From Planctomycetota bacterium (GTDB taxonomy: Bacteria > Planctomycetota > UBA1135 > GCA-002686595), in assembly GCA_016714045.1 (NCBI GenBank), contig JADJNY010000004.1, positions 434,001 through 498,000 of the forward strand: 64,000 nucleotides of DNA. The letters are read 5' to 3'. Below, piece after piece: positions 8,859-17,523 of this stretch; the first letter of the stretch is position 1, and each line of letters begins with the position of its first letter. Both the position numbers and the translations under genes were made by a program. Under the pieces are notes generated by a model, which saw nothing but the letters and a program-made list of their open reading frames with translations, was not told the DNA's origin and did not search any database.

Positions 8859-9938
8859 TCACGGGTTCTGGAAGAAGTAGTTGGCCTGGACGTGGCACTG
8901 GCCGCACAGGTCTTCGAGCTGGTTCCCGGCCGAGTCACCGTTTTCGTTCTTGGTGCCGGTGCCCTGGCGGAAGATCAGACCGAAGGCGTTGCCGTTGCCG
9001 TGCGCCTTGTGGCAGCTGACACAGGTCGGGGTGACGTCCGCGCCCGCGGGGTTCCACACGCCGGCCGAGCTCATGACCTTCACCTTGTTGGTGTGCAGGT
9101 TGTACTGGTTCAGGCTGGAGTGCCCGCCGCCGAGCGCACCGAGGTTCACGCCGCCCGCCGGGTGGCGGACGAACTCTTCGAAGCCCGCGCCGAAGGCGAC
9201 GCCACCGACTTCGGTGCCGCCGACCGCGCCGTGGAAGTTCGAGTGGCAGCCCGCGCACCAGTTGCCGATCGCGGACTTGGTGGTGTCCGGTTCGTTCCAG
9301 TCGACGTCGTCCTCGTCGTACTCGGCGGTCTGGCGCTCGAACACGTCGCGGGCGAGGTTGTTGGTGCCGACGGTGTCGTAGTTGTAGGTCACCCAGCGCT
9401 GGGTGCCGTTGCCCGGAGCCGCGAGCAGGTTGCGGTACTGCTGGCCGCCGGCCGGGTGGCCGCTGCCGCCGCTGCCGTGCTGGTGGTGGCAGTTGACGCA
9501 GTTCAGGCCGTCCGGGTTCGACCAGGCCGGGTTCGAGCCCGGAGCCGTCGCGGTCGAGTCGAGAGTGTGACCGGTGAACTCCATGCCGTCCGCGCCGGGG
9601 AGGCCGAGGCGGTTCAGGTAGCCGGCCTCACGCACGTCGGTCGGACCGTTGCCGAGGTTGTTGCTGCCGAGGACGTCCGGCGCGAAGCCGTTATTGTCGT
9701 GGCAGGCGAGGCAGAGGTTGTTGATCTCGTCGCGCAGCAGGTAGTGGTGCGGCGCAGCGCCCTGGGGCGGGAGGAAGAAGCCCGAGCCGTTCGGCTGGTA
9801 GCCGTGCGACTGGCTGAAGTGCATCACGTGGCATTGTGAGCAGAGCAAGGTGCCGTTCTTGTGGTAGTCGCCTGCGACCGCACTGCCTGCGAGGAGTACG
9901 GAGACTGAAGCGGCCAAGATCCACGGGGAGCGTTTCAT
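8859..9938 (-). CDS. Hexaheme c-type cytochrome, paralog B
   Basis: The 359-residue exported protein starts with a clean signal peptide (MKRSPWILAASVSVLLAGSAVAG). Its six CxxCH motifs are CSQCH, CLACH, CVNCH, CAGCH, CVSCH and CGQCH. The start at 9938 is chosen because it follows a strong GGAGG site and begins the signal peptide; a longer frame upstream has no coding character. It is a tandem paralog of the cytochrome at 7546-8634. Neighbouring korAB could supply low-potential electrons, but no direct link is visible. The function is inferred to be periplasmic electron transfer. Confidence 0.94.
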   Translation of the reverse strand: MKRSPWILAASVSVLLAGSAVAGDYHKNGTLLCSQCHVMHFSQSHGYQPNGSGFFLPPQGAAPHHYLLRDEINNLCLACHDNNGFAPDVLGSNNLGNGPTDVREAGYLNRLGLPGADGMEFTGHTLDSTATAPGSNPAWSNPDGLNCVNCHHQHGSGGSGHPAGGQQYRNLLAAPGNGTQRWVTYNYDTVGTNNLARDVFERQTAEYDEDDVDWNEPDTTKSAIGNWCAGCHSNFHGAVGGTEVGGVAFGAGFEEFVRHPAGGVNLGALGGGHSSLNQYNLHTNKVKVMSSAGVWNPAGADVTPTCVSCHKAHGNGNAFGLIFRQGTGTKNENGDSAGNQLEDLCGQCHVQANYFFQNP

Positions 9939-10455
9939 TGGGACCTCCGAAGTTGTCCGTCGAGGGCGCTCAGGCTCGCCTTGCCGGTCCGCAGCACCAC
10001 GTTCATCCGCGGCGCGGAGGGGGGCTGGTGAGGGCCGGGGTGAGTGGTTTGCATCGCTGGAGGCCTGAGTCAGCGGAACACTTCGAACGGTACCCCAGCT
10101 CGCTCGAGGCACCGATACGTCGAACTGGGCACCGCTGGTTCGCTGAGATCGCACGACCGAGTAGGCCCCTCGCCACCCCTGCGCACAAAGGCGGAGTCGT
10201 CGGCTGGCGAGGCCCGAATTCCCCGCGGAAACGCCGTGCTCCACGGCCCGCGCGGGTGCCTGCGCCCGATGGACGCGCGGTTCTCCTCTCGCGGGTTCCG
10301 ACGCAACCGTGGGCGCGGAGCGCCCCCGCGCTAGCATGGGCCGCGTCCGGACCGCGCCGCGCGCTCCGCCGACGTCGAGCGCGACCGCGCACCGGCGTGC
10401 GAGCGACGAGGGGCCGGGATCGCACTCCGCTCTCCCACGCTTCGCATCGATCTCC
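9939..10455. other. Divergent intergenic region between hexaheme cytochrome and korA
   Basis: About 517 bp without a supported gene separates the divergent cytochrome and korA starts, so it should hold promoters for both. Immediately upstream of the cytochrome ATG is a GGAGG site. I looked for GEMM/c-di-GMP riboswitch cores, common before multiheme cytochromes in other bacteria, and did not find a convincing match. Open frames here are GC-skew artefacts. Confidence 0.5.
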
Positions 10456-12327
10456 ATGAGCACGACCCGCGCATCGAACGCCGAGCTTCCGCTGCAGCAG
10501 TACGAGAACGTCGTGATCCGCTTCGCCGGCGACTCCGGCGACGGGATGCAGATCACCGGCAACCAGTTCACGCACACGGCCGCCGTTCTCGGCAACGACC
10601 TCGCGACGTTTCCGGACTTCCCCGCCGAGATCCGCGCGCCCGCGGGCACGAAGCCCGGCGTGTCGGGCTTCCAAGTGCGCTTCAGCTCGAGCGACATCCA
10701 CACGCCGGGCGATCAACCCGACGTTCTCGTCGCGATGAACCCCGCGGCGCTCGCGATCAACATCAAGGACCTCAAGCCCGGCGGCATCGTGATCGCGAAC
10801 ACGGGTCAGTTCGCCGAGCGCGACCTCGCGAAGGCGGGCCTCGCGTCGAACCCGCTGACGGACGGCTCGCTCAAGGCCTTCCGCGTGATCGAGGTCGACA
10901 TCAACCAGCGCGTGAAGGAAGCGCTCGAAGGCTCGCCGCTGTCTCCGAAGGAGGTCCAGCGCTGCAAGAACTTCTACACGCTCGGCCTGATGTACTGGCT
11001 CTACAACCGGCCGCTCGAGAACACGCTGAAGTGGCTCGGCGAGAAGTTCGCGAGCAAGCCCGACCTGCGCGACGCGAACCAGAAGGCGCTGCAAGCGGGC
11101 TTCAACGCCGGCGACATCCACGAGCTCTTCCAAGGCCGCTACGACGTGAAACCGTGCACGTCGATGCCGCCGGGCACGTACCGCAACATCATGGGCAACG
11201 AGGCGCTCGCGATGGGGCTCGTCGCGGGCACGGAGCTCGCGGGGCTCACGCTCTACTGCGGCTCGTACCCGATCACGCCGGCGTCGGGCATCCTCGAGCA
11301 GCTCGCGAGCTACAAGAACTACGGCGTGCTCACGTTCCAGGCCGAGGACGAGATCGCGGCGATCTGCGCGGCGATCGGCGCCTCGTACGCGGGACACCTC
11401 GGCATGACGTCGACGTCGGGACCGGGCATGGCGCTCAAGTCCGAGGCGATGGGCCTCGCGGTGTCGCTCGAGTTGCCGCTCGTCATCGTCGACGTCCAGC
11501 GCGGCGGGCCTTCGACGGGCCTGCCGACGAAGACGGAGCAAGCGGACCTGCTGCAAGCGATCTTCGGCCGCAACAGCGAAGCGCCGATCCCGGTGCTCGC
11601 GTGCTCGATGCCTGCCGATGCGTTCGAGACCGCGATCGAGGCCTGCCGCATCGCCGTGCAGTACATGACGCCGGTGATCCTGCTCTCCGACGGCTACATC
11701 GCGAACGGCTCCGAGCCGTGGCGGCTGCCGAAGGTGGAGGAGCTCCAGCGCTTCCCGGTGCAGTTCCTGACGAAGGCGCCGGAAGGCGGCTTCCTGCCCT
11801 ATGCCCGCGACGCGAAGCGCGCGCGTCCCTGGGTGAAGCCCGGCACGCCCGGCCTCGAGCACCGGATCGGCGGCATCGAGAAGTCGCACCTGACGGGCAA
11901 CATCAATTACGACCCGCTGAACCACGAGTTCATGGTGCGCATGCGCAACGACAAGGTGATGGGCGTGCGCGACTCGATCCCGACGCCCAAGCCGATGGGG
12001 CCGGACAGCGGCGACCTGCTCGTGCTCGGCTGGGGCTCGACCGCGGGCTCGATCGCGAGCGCCGTCGAGGTCGTGCAGGCGAAGGGCAAGAAGGTCGCCG
12101 CCATGCACCTGCCACACGTGTGGCCGCTGCCGAAGGGCCTCGACACGATCTTCGCGCGCTACAAGGCGGTGCTTCTGCCCGAGATGAACCTCGGCCAGAT
12201 GGCGCGCATCCTGCGCAGCGAGTACCCCGGCGTGAACTTCGTCTCGTATCCCAAGGTGCAGGGGCAGCCGTTCTTCACGGCCGAGCTCGTCACCAAGATC
12301 GAGGAGCTCCTCCAGACGAAGCGATGA
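10456..12327 (+). CDS. korA: 2-oxoacid:ferredoxin oxidoreductase, fused gamma-alpha subunit
   Basis: The 623-residue protein fuses the gamma domain (residues about 18-200, FAGDSGDGMQITGNQF) to the alpha domain, which contains the family motif YPITPAS at residue 271. With the beta subunit downstream it oxidatively decarboxylates a 2-oxoacid, most likely 2-oxoglutarate, to acyl-CoA and reduces ferredoxin; the reaction is reversible and can serve a reductive TCA cycle. Two-subunit enzymes of this layout are usually called KorAB. Substrate choice between 2-oxoglutarate and pyruvate or broader 2-oxoacids is not provable by eye. The ATG at 10456 gives the family-typical N-terminus; the frame is open further upstream without similarity. 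Confidence 0.93.
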   Translation: MSTTRASNAELPLQQYENVVIRFAGDSGDGMQITGNQFTHTAAVLGNDLATFPDFPAEIRAPAGTKPGVSGFQVRFSSSDIHTPGDQPDVLVAMNPAALAINIKDLKPGGIVIANTGQFAERDLAKAGLASNPLTDGSLKAFRVIEVDINQRVKEALEGSPLSPKEVQRCKNFYTLGLMYWLYNRPLENTLKWLGEKFASKPDLRDANQKALQAGFNAGDIHELFQGRYDVKPCTSMPPGTYRNIMGNEALAMGLVAGTELAGLTLYCGSYPITPASGILEQLASYKNYGVLTFQAEDEIAAICAAIGASYAGHLGMTSTSGPGMALKSEAMGLAVSLELPLVIVDVQRGGPSTGLPTKTEQADLLQAIFGRNSEAPIPVLACSMPADAFETAIEACRIAVQYMTPVILLSDGYIANGSEPWRLPKVEELQRFPVQFLTKAPEGGFLPYARDAKRARPWVKPGTPGLEHRIGGIEKSHLTGNINYDPLNHEFMVRMRNDKVMGVRDSIPTPKPMGPDSGDLLVLGWGSTAGSIASAVEVVQAKGKKVAAMHLPHVWPLPKGLDTIFARYKAVLLPEMNLGQMARILRSEYPGVNFVSYPKVQGQPFFTAELVTKIEELLQTKR

Positions 12328-12516
12328 TCCTCGCGAGCTCGACGCCGAGCTCGCGCGCGACGACGCCACCTGGCGACTTCCGCGCGACGAACCGACGACG
12401 AACTCCCGCACGACACGCTCCCCCGACGACGAACGGAACGACACGACACCGCGCGACGACGACGCGCCGCGCACCGAGCCCACGAACACGATCCACGAGA
12501 CGACGGAGACCACGCG

Positions 12517-13518
12517 ATGACCCTCGACAACGCCCCGCTCACGAAGAAGGACCTGAAGTCGGACCAGGAAGTGCGCTGGTGCCCGGGTTGCGGCGACTAC
12601 GCGATCCTGAACAGCGTGCAGGGGATCCTGGCCGGCCTCGGCATCCCGCGGCACCAGATGCTGTTCGTGAGCGGCATCGGCTGCTCGAGCCGCTTCCCCT
12701 ACTACATGAACACGTACGGGCTGCACTCGATCCACGGCCGCGCGCCCGCGTTCGCGACGGGGATCAAGACGGCGAACCCCGAGCTCTCCGTGTGGATGGT
12801 GACCGGCGACGGAGACGGCCTCTCGATCGGCGGCAACCACTTCGCGCACATCCTGCGCCGCAACGTCGACGTGAAGATCCTGCTCTTCAACAACGAAGTC
12901 TACGGCCTGACGAAGGGCCAGTTCTCGCCGACGTCGCCGCAGGGCATGAAGACGAAGACGTCGCCGATGGGCTCGATCGAGCGGCCGATGAACCCGGTCT
13001 CGTTCGCGCTCGGCTGCGGCGCCTCGTTCGTCGCGCGCACGATCGACACGCACCAGAAGCACATGGAGCAGACGCTGCTCGCCGCGGCGCACCACAAGGG
13101 CGCGGCGTTGGTCGAGATCTACCAGAACTGCGTCATCTTCAACGACGGCGCGTTCGAGCCCGTCGCCGAGAAGAGCGTGCGCGACGACAAGACGATCGAC
13201 CTGCGTCCGGGCGAGCCACTCGTGTTCGGCAAGGCGCACGACAAGGGCCTGAAGATGGCGGGTTGGGAGCCCGCGATCGTCGAGGCCGCGCAGGCCGACA
13301 CGTGGAAGGCCGATCACGCGTCGCCCGGCCCCGCGTTCGCGATGGCGCAGATGCAGAGCTTGCCGGGGATGCCGCGTCCGATCGGCATCTTCCGCTCCGT
13401 CGAGGCGCCGCTCTTCGACCACGGCATGAACGAACAAGTGCAGCGCGCCGTCGCCAAGAAGGGCAAGGGCACGCTGAAGGACCTGATCTACTCCGGCGAG
13501 ATGTGGACGGTCCGCTGA
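12517..13518 (+). CDS. korB: 2-oxoacid:ferredoxin oxidoreductase, beta subunit
   Basis: The 333-residue subunit binds thiamine pyrophosphate and one [4Fe-4S] cluster. The CPGCG motif provides C22 and C25, and C56 (GIGCSSR) and C205 (YQNCVIF) match the remaining cluster ligands of two-subunit enzymes. The TPP/Mg motif is GDGDGLSIGGNH near residue 96, continuing to LLFNNEVYGLTKGQ. It pairs with korA 189 bp upstream. The spacer between them is a low-complexity CGACGA-rich stretch with no supported gene, unusually long for this operon. Confidence 0.95.
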   Translation: MTLDNAPLTKKDLKSDQEVRWCPGCGDYAILNSVQGILAGLGIPRHQMLFVSGIGCSSRFPYYMNTYGLHSIHGRAPAFATGIKTANPELSVWMVTGDGDGLSIGGNHFAHILRRNVDVKILLFNNEVYGLTKGQFSPTSPQGMKTKTSPMGSIERPMNPVSFALGCGASFVARTIDTHQKHMEQTLLAAAHHKGAALVEIYQNCVIFNDGAFEPVAEKSVRDDKTIDLRPGEPLVFGKAHDKGLKMAGWEPAIVEAAQADTWKADHASPGPAFAMAQMQSLPGMPRPIGIFRSVEAPLFDHGMNEQVQRAVAKKGKGTLKDLIYSGEMWTVR

Positions 13519-13660
13519 CCAACGAGCCAGAGCCCTCGCCGACGCGCCACGCCCCACGGCCTCTCTCCCGGTCCCCCGCGGCGCGCCGGTCCTGAGCTCT
13601 GGCTCCTTCGTCGGCGCAACGCGCGCGAGCCGCGCTCCGGCGCGCGCTAGACTCCCGCGC

Positions 13661-14788
13661 ATGAGTCGCATCCGCGCCGCCTTCGTCGTCTTCCCGCTCC
13701 TCGCGTCGCTCGTCGTCGCCGCGTGCCGCTCCACGGAAACGACCGCGACCGCGGCGGAGGAGCTCGGCTCGCTGCGCAACGCGCGCATCGCGATCGAACG
13801 ACCCGCGCGCACGACCGATCGAGCGCCGCTCGTCTATTTCGCCGGCGAGCTCGACGCCGCGGAGAAGGCGGAGCTCGCGCGGATCGCGCCCGGCCTGGAC
13901 GTCGTCGCCGGCCTCACGCGCGAGCAGGCGCTCGCCCGCGCGGCGGAGGCGCACGCGTGCGACGGCCGGTTCGCGACGCCGGAGTTCCTGCGCGCGGCGA
14001 AGAACCTCGTCTGGGTGCAGGCGAGCTCGGCCGGCGTCGACCGCTACCTCGCGAACGCCGAGTTCGTCGCGAACGAGCGCGTCGTGCTGACGAACCTGCG
14101 CGGCGTCCACGGCCCCGCGATCGCCGATCACGTGTTCGGGATGCTGCTCGCGCTGACACGCGACCTGCCCGCGCACCTCGCGAACCGCGCGAGCGGCACA
14201 TGGCAGCGCGACGGCTCGGGCGTGCTCCGCCTGATCGCGCTCCAGGGCCGCACGCTGCTCGTCGTCGGTCTCGGCGGCATCGGCACCGAAGTGGCGCGCC
14301 GCGCGCACGGCTTCGGGATGCTCGTGATCGCGACGCGCCGCGGCGACGACCCGGCGCCCGAGTTCGTCGAGCACGTCGGCAAGCCCAAGGACCTCGCGGA
14401 GCTCCTCCCGCGCGCCGACGTCGTCGTGCTCTGCGTCCCGCTGACGGCGGAGACGGAGCACCTGATCGACGCCGCGGCGCTGGCGCGCATGAAGGACGGC
14501 GCGTACCTCGTCAACATCGCGCGCGGCAAGGTCGTCGACACGGACGCGCTCGTCGCCGCGTTGCGCGCGGGGAAGCTCGCGGGCGCCTGCCTCGACGTGA
14601 CGGAACCCGAGCCGCTCCCCAAGGACCACGCCCTCTGGTCCTTCCCCAACGTCGTCATCACCCCGCACGTCGCCGCAGCCGCCGAACTGACCGACGAACG
14701 CGCCCGATCCCTGACGCGCGAGAACCTACGCCGCTTCGACGCGGGCGAGCCGCTCTTGAACGTCGTCGACAAGCGCGCGGGCTACTGA
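13661..14788 (+). CDS. D-2-hydroxyacid dehydrogenase with lipoprotein signal peptide
   Basis: The 375-residue protein has the NAD(P)-dependent D-isomer 2-hydroxyacid dehydrogenase fold. The dinucleotide motif is GLGGIGTEVA near residue 202, and the catalytic triad appears as R288 (NIARGK), E315 (DVTEPEP) and H336 (ITPHVA). Unusually, the N-terminus is a signal peptide with a lipobox (LVVAAC, C22), which predicts a lipid-anchored envelope protein. NAD-dependent enzymes of this family are normally cytoplasmic. The signal is part of the only plausible start (ATG at 13661), although a later internal start would give a cytoplasmic enzyme. It lies 142 bp after korB on the same strand. The substrate is unknown. 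Confidence 0.88.
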   Translation: MSRIRAAFVVFPLLASLVVAACRSTETTATAAEELGSLRNARIAIERPARTTDRAPLVYFAGELDAAEKAELARIAPGLDVVAGLTREQALARAAEAHACDGRFATPEFLRAAKNLVWVQASSAGVDRYLANAEFVANERVVLTNLRGVHGPAIADHVFGMLLALTRDLPAHLANRASGTWQRDGSGVLRLIALQGRTLLVVGLGGIGTEVARRAHGFGMLVIATRRGDDPAPEFVEHVGKPKDLAELLPRADVVVLCVPLTAETEHLIDAAALARMKDGAYLVNIARGKVVDTDALVAALRAGKLAGACLDVTEPEPLPKDHALWSFPNVVITPHVAAAAELTDERARSLTRENLRRFDAGEPLLNVVDKRAGY

Positions 14789-14879
14789 ACCACCGAGAAG
14801 GTCCGCGCCCCTCGCCCGCACTCACGCAGAGTCCGCGGTGCAGTTCACCCGCGTGCGCCCAGCCCGCACACCGCGGCCG

Positions 14880-16055
14880 TCACTTCTTCGGCGCGTTCGG
14901 AGCCGCCGCCGCCGGCGCCCCCGCACGCTTCTCCGGCTCGGGCTTCGGCTTGCGCACGAACGCCTGCACGCGCTGACCAAAGCGCTCGGCGATGTAGATC
15001 GGCCCCTTGGGATCGATCGCGATGTCCGCGGGATACAGGAGCTCGCCCGGCGCGCGCCCGCGCGTCTCGGGCGTCGACCACCCGCCGAAGTGGTGCACGA
15101 ACTCGCCCTTCGCCGTGAAGACCTTCACGTCGTGCCGCAAGAGATCGAGCGCGTACAGGAACCCCTGCTCGTCCCACGCGACCGCCGCGGGCGCGGTGAA
15201 GTTCATCAGGCCGATGTCGCGCTCGCCGAACGCCGACAGGAGCCGCCCATCCGCGTCGTACACGTGCAGCGCAGGCGTGCCTTGCATGTCCGCGACCGCG
15301 ACGAGCCCCGTCGACGACACCGCGATGTCGACGGGCGTGTGGAAGCTGACGGCGCGCTTCGACGCCTCGAGCTCGCGCAGGAAGCGCAGCTCCTTGTCGT
15401 AGACGATCACGCGCCCCTCGTCGAGGTCGCCCACGTACCAGCGCCCGCCCGCGTCGCGCGAGAACGCGCCGATGCGCAGGTAGGCGCCGACGGGCTTGGG
15501 CTCTTCCGGCTTCGCGGGCGTCGTCACGCGACCCGTGCGCGGGGGCGCCTTCGGATCCTGAGCGACCGGCTTGAGCGGGAACGCGCCCGTCGTCTTCGGC
15601 GGCTTGACGTCGCGCGGCGGACGCACGAAGCGGAGCGGCGTCTGCGGCTCGCCGCGGTAGTTGAACGCGTGCAGCTCGCTCTGCTGCGCGTCGAGGACGT
15701 AGAGGTTGCCTTCCGCCGTCGCGACGACCGCGCGCGGCTCGACGAGCTTGGACGGCCCGCCGAACGTGAAGACGGGGATGCGCCCCTCGTCGAAGATGCC
15801 GATGAGCCCGTTGCGCGAGTCCGCGACGTACAGCTCGCGCGCCTTCGGCTCGAAGAACACGCCGATCGGTTCCTGGAACGCGCCCTCCGCGAGGTGCCCG
15901 TAGATCGCGTCGAGCGGTTCCGTCTCCCACGGATAGGTCGGCGGGAGCACGCGCGGCGCCGTCGACGAGCTCGGTTGCTGCGCGACGACGACGCTCCCCG
16001 CGCCCGCGAGGAGCGCGACGATCGCGAACGCGCTCCAGCTACTTCTTCTTGCCAT
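14880..16055 (-). CDS. Secreted NHL-repeat beta-propeller protein
   Basis: The 391-residue exported protein (signal peptide about residues 1-25) contains NHL-type blades recognisable as repeated strands such as ELYVADSRNG, GRWYVGDLDEGRV, GLVAVADMQG, GFLYALDLL and GPIYIAERFG. A proline/lysine-rich insertion (about residues 145-185) interrupts the propeller, and the C-terminus is a basic, Ala/Pro-rich tail. NHL propellers usually serve as binding scaffolds. It is the last gene of a nine-gene operon; its start overlaps the end of the 16-haem cytochrome by 17 bp. A role in assembling or docking the cytochromes is inferred from context. Confidence 0.9.
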   Translation of the reverse strand: MARRSSWSAFAIVALLAGAGSVVVAQQPSSSTAPRVLPPTYPWETEPLDAIYGHLAEGAFQEPIGVFFEPKARELYVADSRNGLIGIFDEGRIPVFTFGGPSKLVEPRAVVATAEGNLYVLDAQQSELHAFNYRGEPQTPLRFVRPPRDVKPPKTTGAFPLKPVAQDPKAPPRTGRVTTPAKPEEPKPVGAYLRIGAFSRDAGGRWYVGDLDEGRVIVYDKELRFLRELEASKRAVSFHTPVDIAVSSTGLVAVADMQGTPALHVYDADGRLLSAFGERDIGLMNFTAPAAVAWDEQGFLYALDLLRHDVKVFTAKGEFVHHFGGWSTPETRGRAPGELLYPADIAIDPKGPIYIAERFGQRVQAFVRKPKPEPEKRAGAPAAAAPNAPKK

Positions 16056-17523
16056 CCTTGGGCTTGTCGTGATCGGCGTCGTGGCACTCGATGCAGAGGC
16101 CGCGCGATTGGTCGCCGCGCAGCTCGTAGGAGAACGCCGTCCCGTGCGGGTCGTGACACGTCACGCAGGTGATCGGCTTGCCCGTGCGCGGGTCGAGGCG
16201 GTCCTCGCCGAGCGGGTGTCCGTGGCTCGCCGTCTCGTGGCACGTGATGCACGTGCGGATCGGGCCGTTGACGAGCAGGTTCTCCTCGTTCGACGAGTGC
16301 GGCGTGTGGCATGACGTGCACACGACCTTGTCGGTCTTGAGCGGGTGCATCGACTTCGACTTCTGTCCGCGCTCCAGGAGCGGCGCGTGGCAGCTCGAGC
16401 ACAGCTCCGCCGTCGGCGCCGAGAGCAGGCCTTTCGAGTCGCTTGCGTGCGGCAGGTGGCACGCGTTGCAGTTGCGCTCGGCCACCGGCTTGTGGACGAC
16501 CTTGTCGTCCTTGCGCGGATGGTCCTTGTGGCACATCGCGCAGAGCTTGCCGCCCGCCGCACGGACGACTTGCGGCGTCTCACTGTCGACGAGGTGGCAC
16601 ATCTCGCAGCTGCCGTCGGCGAACGGCTGGTGCGTCACCTTGCGCAGGAGCTTCTTGTTCCCCGACGCGTGCGGATCGTGGCACTGCGTGCACTTCGTCC
16701 CCTTGATCGGGATCCCGTTGTGCGCTTCGACGTACTTCGGCTCCTCCGCGGGGTGGCAGAGCTGGCAGAGCCGGCCCTCGGGCGCCGCGAGCTGGTTCGC
16801 GAACGGCGAGTTGTGGGGCTTGTGGCAGTCGAGGCATGCGCCCTTCGCGAACGGGTCGTGCACGGACGCCGAGGCCATGCGCTCCTGGTGCGCCTTGTGG
16901 CAGCCGAGGCAGAGCTCGTTGCCCTCGCGCGCGAGGAGCCCGGCGTTCACCGAGCCGTGCACCTCGTGACAGCTCGTGCACTGGCCCTGCTTGATCGGCG
17001 TGTGCACGCTGCCCTTCATGAACTCGGTCACCTGGTCGCGGTGACACGTGGCGCACAGGGGCCGTTCGCGCGCGTTGAGGAGCTTCTCGTAGCGCGTCGC
17101 GTGCGGCGAGTGACAGCCGGTGCACTCGCCGTCGGCCGCGGGCTTGTGCGGAACGGCGAGCTTGACGGCCTCCTGGATCTTCGCGTGGCAGCGCAGGCAG
17201 TCGACGTCGAACGCGACGGGACCCGCGGCGCGCGCCGTGTGCGGATCGGCGGCCGCGTCGAAGGTCGGTTCGGGCTCGCCCGCGTGCATCGACGCTTGAA
17301 GGGGCGCGTCCGCATCGTCGCTCGTGTGCAACGACACGGGCGGCGCGATCGGGTCGAACGGGCTCGAGGCGAGGAGCTCGCGCACGCTCGGCCGCGACGC
17401 GCCGTTCGCACCGGTGGAGCTCGCCGCCGCGCGCGACGCGGTCGCGGCGAAGCAGGTCGCGCTCGCGAGCGTGAACGCGAGCCCGAACGCGAAGCCGGTG
17501 AGCGGGCTACTTGCTCGTTTCAT
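16039..17523 (-). CDS. 16-haem c-type cytochrome
   Basis: The 494-residue exported protein (signal MKRASSPLTGFAFGLAF...) carries sixteen CxxCH motifs: CLRCH, CTGCH, CATCH, CTSCH, CLGCH, CLDCH, CQLCH, CTQCH, CEMCH, CAMCH, CNACH, CSSCH, CTSCH, CITCH, CVTCH and CIECH. Many alternate with an HxPH or CHxPH context (CHSPH, CHKPH, CHDPH, CHTPH), the pattern of doubled-CxxCH cytochromes. It should form a long haem chain in the periplasm or at the cell surface. The ATG at 17523 is chosen for its signal peptide and lies 17 bp inside the end of the 26-haem gene; the larger open frame upstream is out-of-frame shadow. Its C-terminus is Lys-rich. Confidence 0.94.
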   Translation of the reverse strand: MKRASSPLTGFAFGLAFTLASATCFAATASRAAASSTGANGASRPSVRELLASSPFDPIAPPVSLHTSDDADAPLQASMHAGEPEPTFDAAADPHTARAAGPVAFDVDCLRCHAKIQEAVKLAVPHKPAADGECTGCHSPHATRYEKLLNARERPLCATCHRDQVTEFMKGSVHTPIKQGQCTSCHEVHGSVNAGLLAREGNELCLGCHKAHQERMASASVHDPFAKGACLDCHKPHNSPFANQLAAPEGRLCQLCHPAEEPKYVEAHNGIPIKGTKCTQCHDPHASGNKKLLRKVTHQPFADGSCEMCHLVDSETPQVVRAAGGKLCAMCHKDHPRKDDKVVHKPVAERNCNACHLPHASDSKGLLSAPTAELCSSCHAPLLERGQKSKSMHPLKTDKVVCTSCHTPHSSNEENLLVNGPIRTCITCHETASHGHPLGEDRLDPRTGKPITCVTCHDPHGTAFSYELRGDQSRGLCIECHDADHDKPKDGKKK

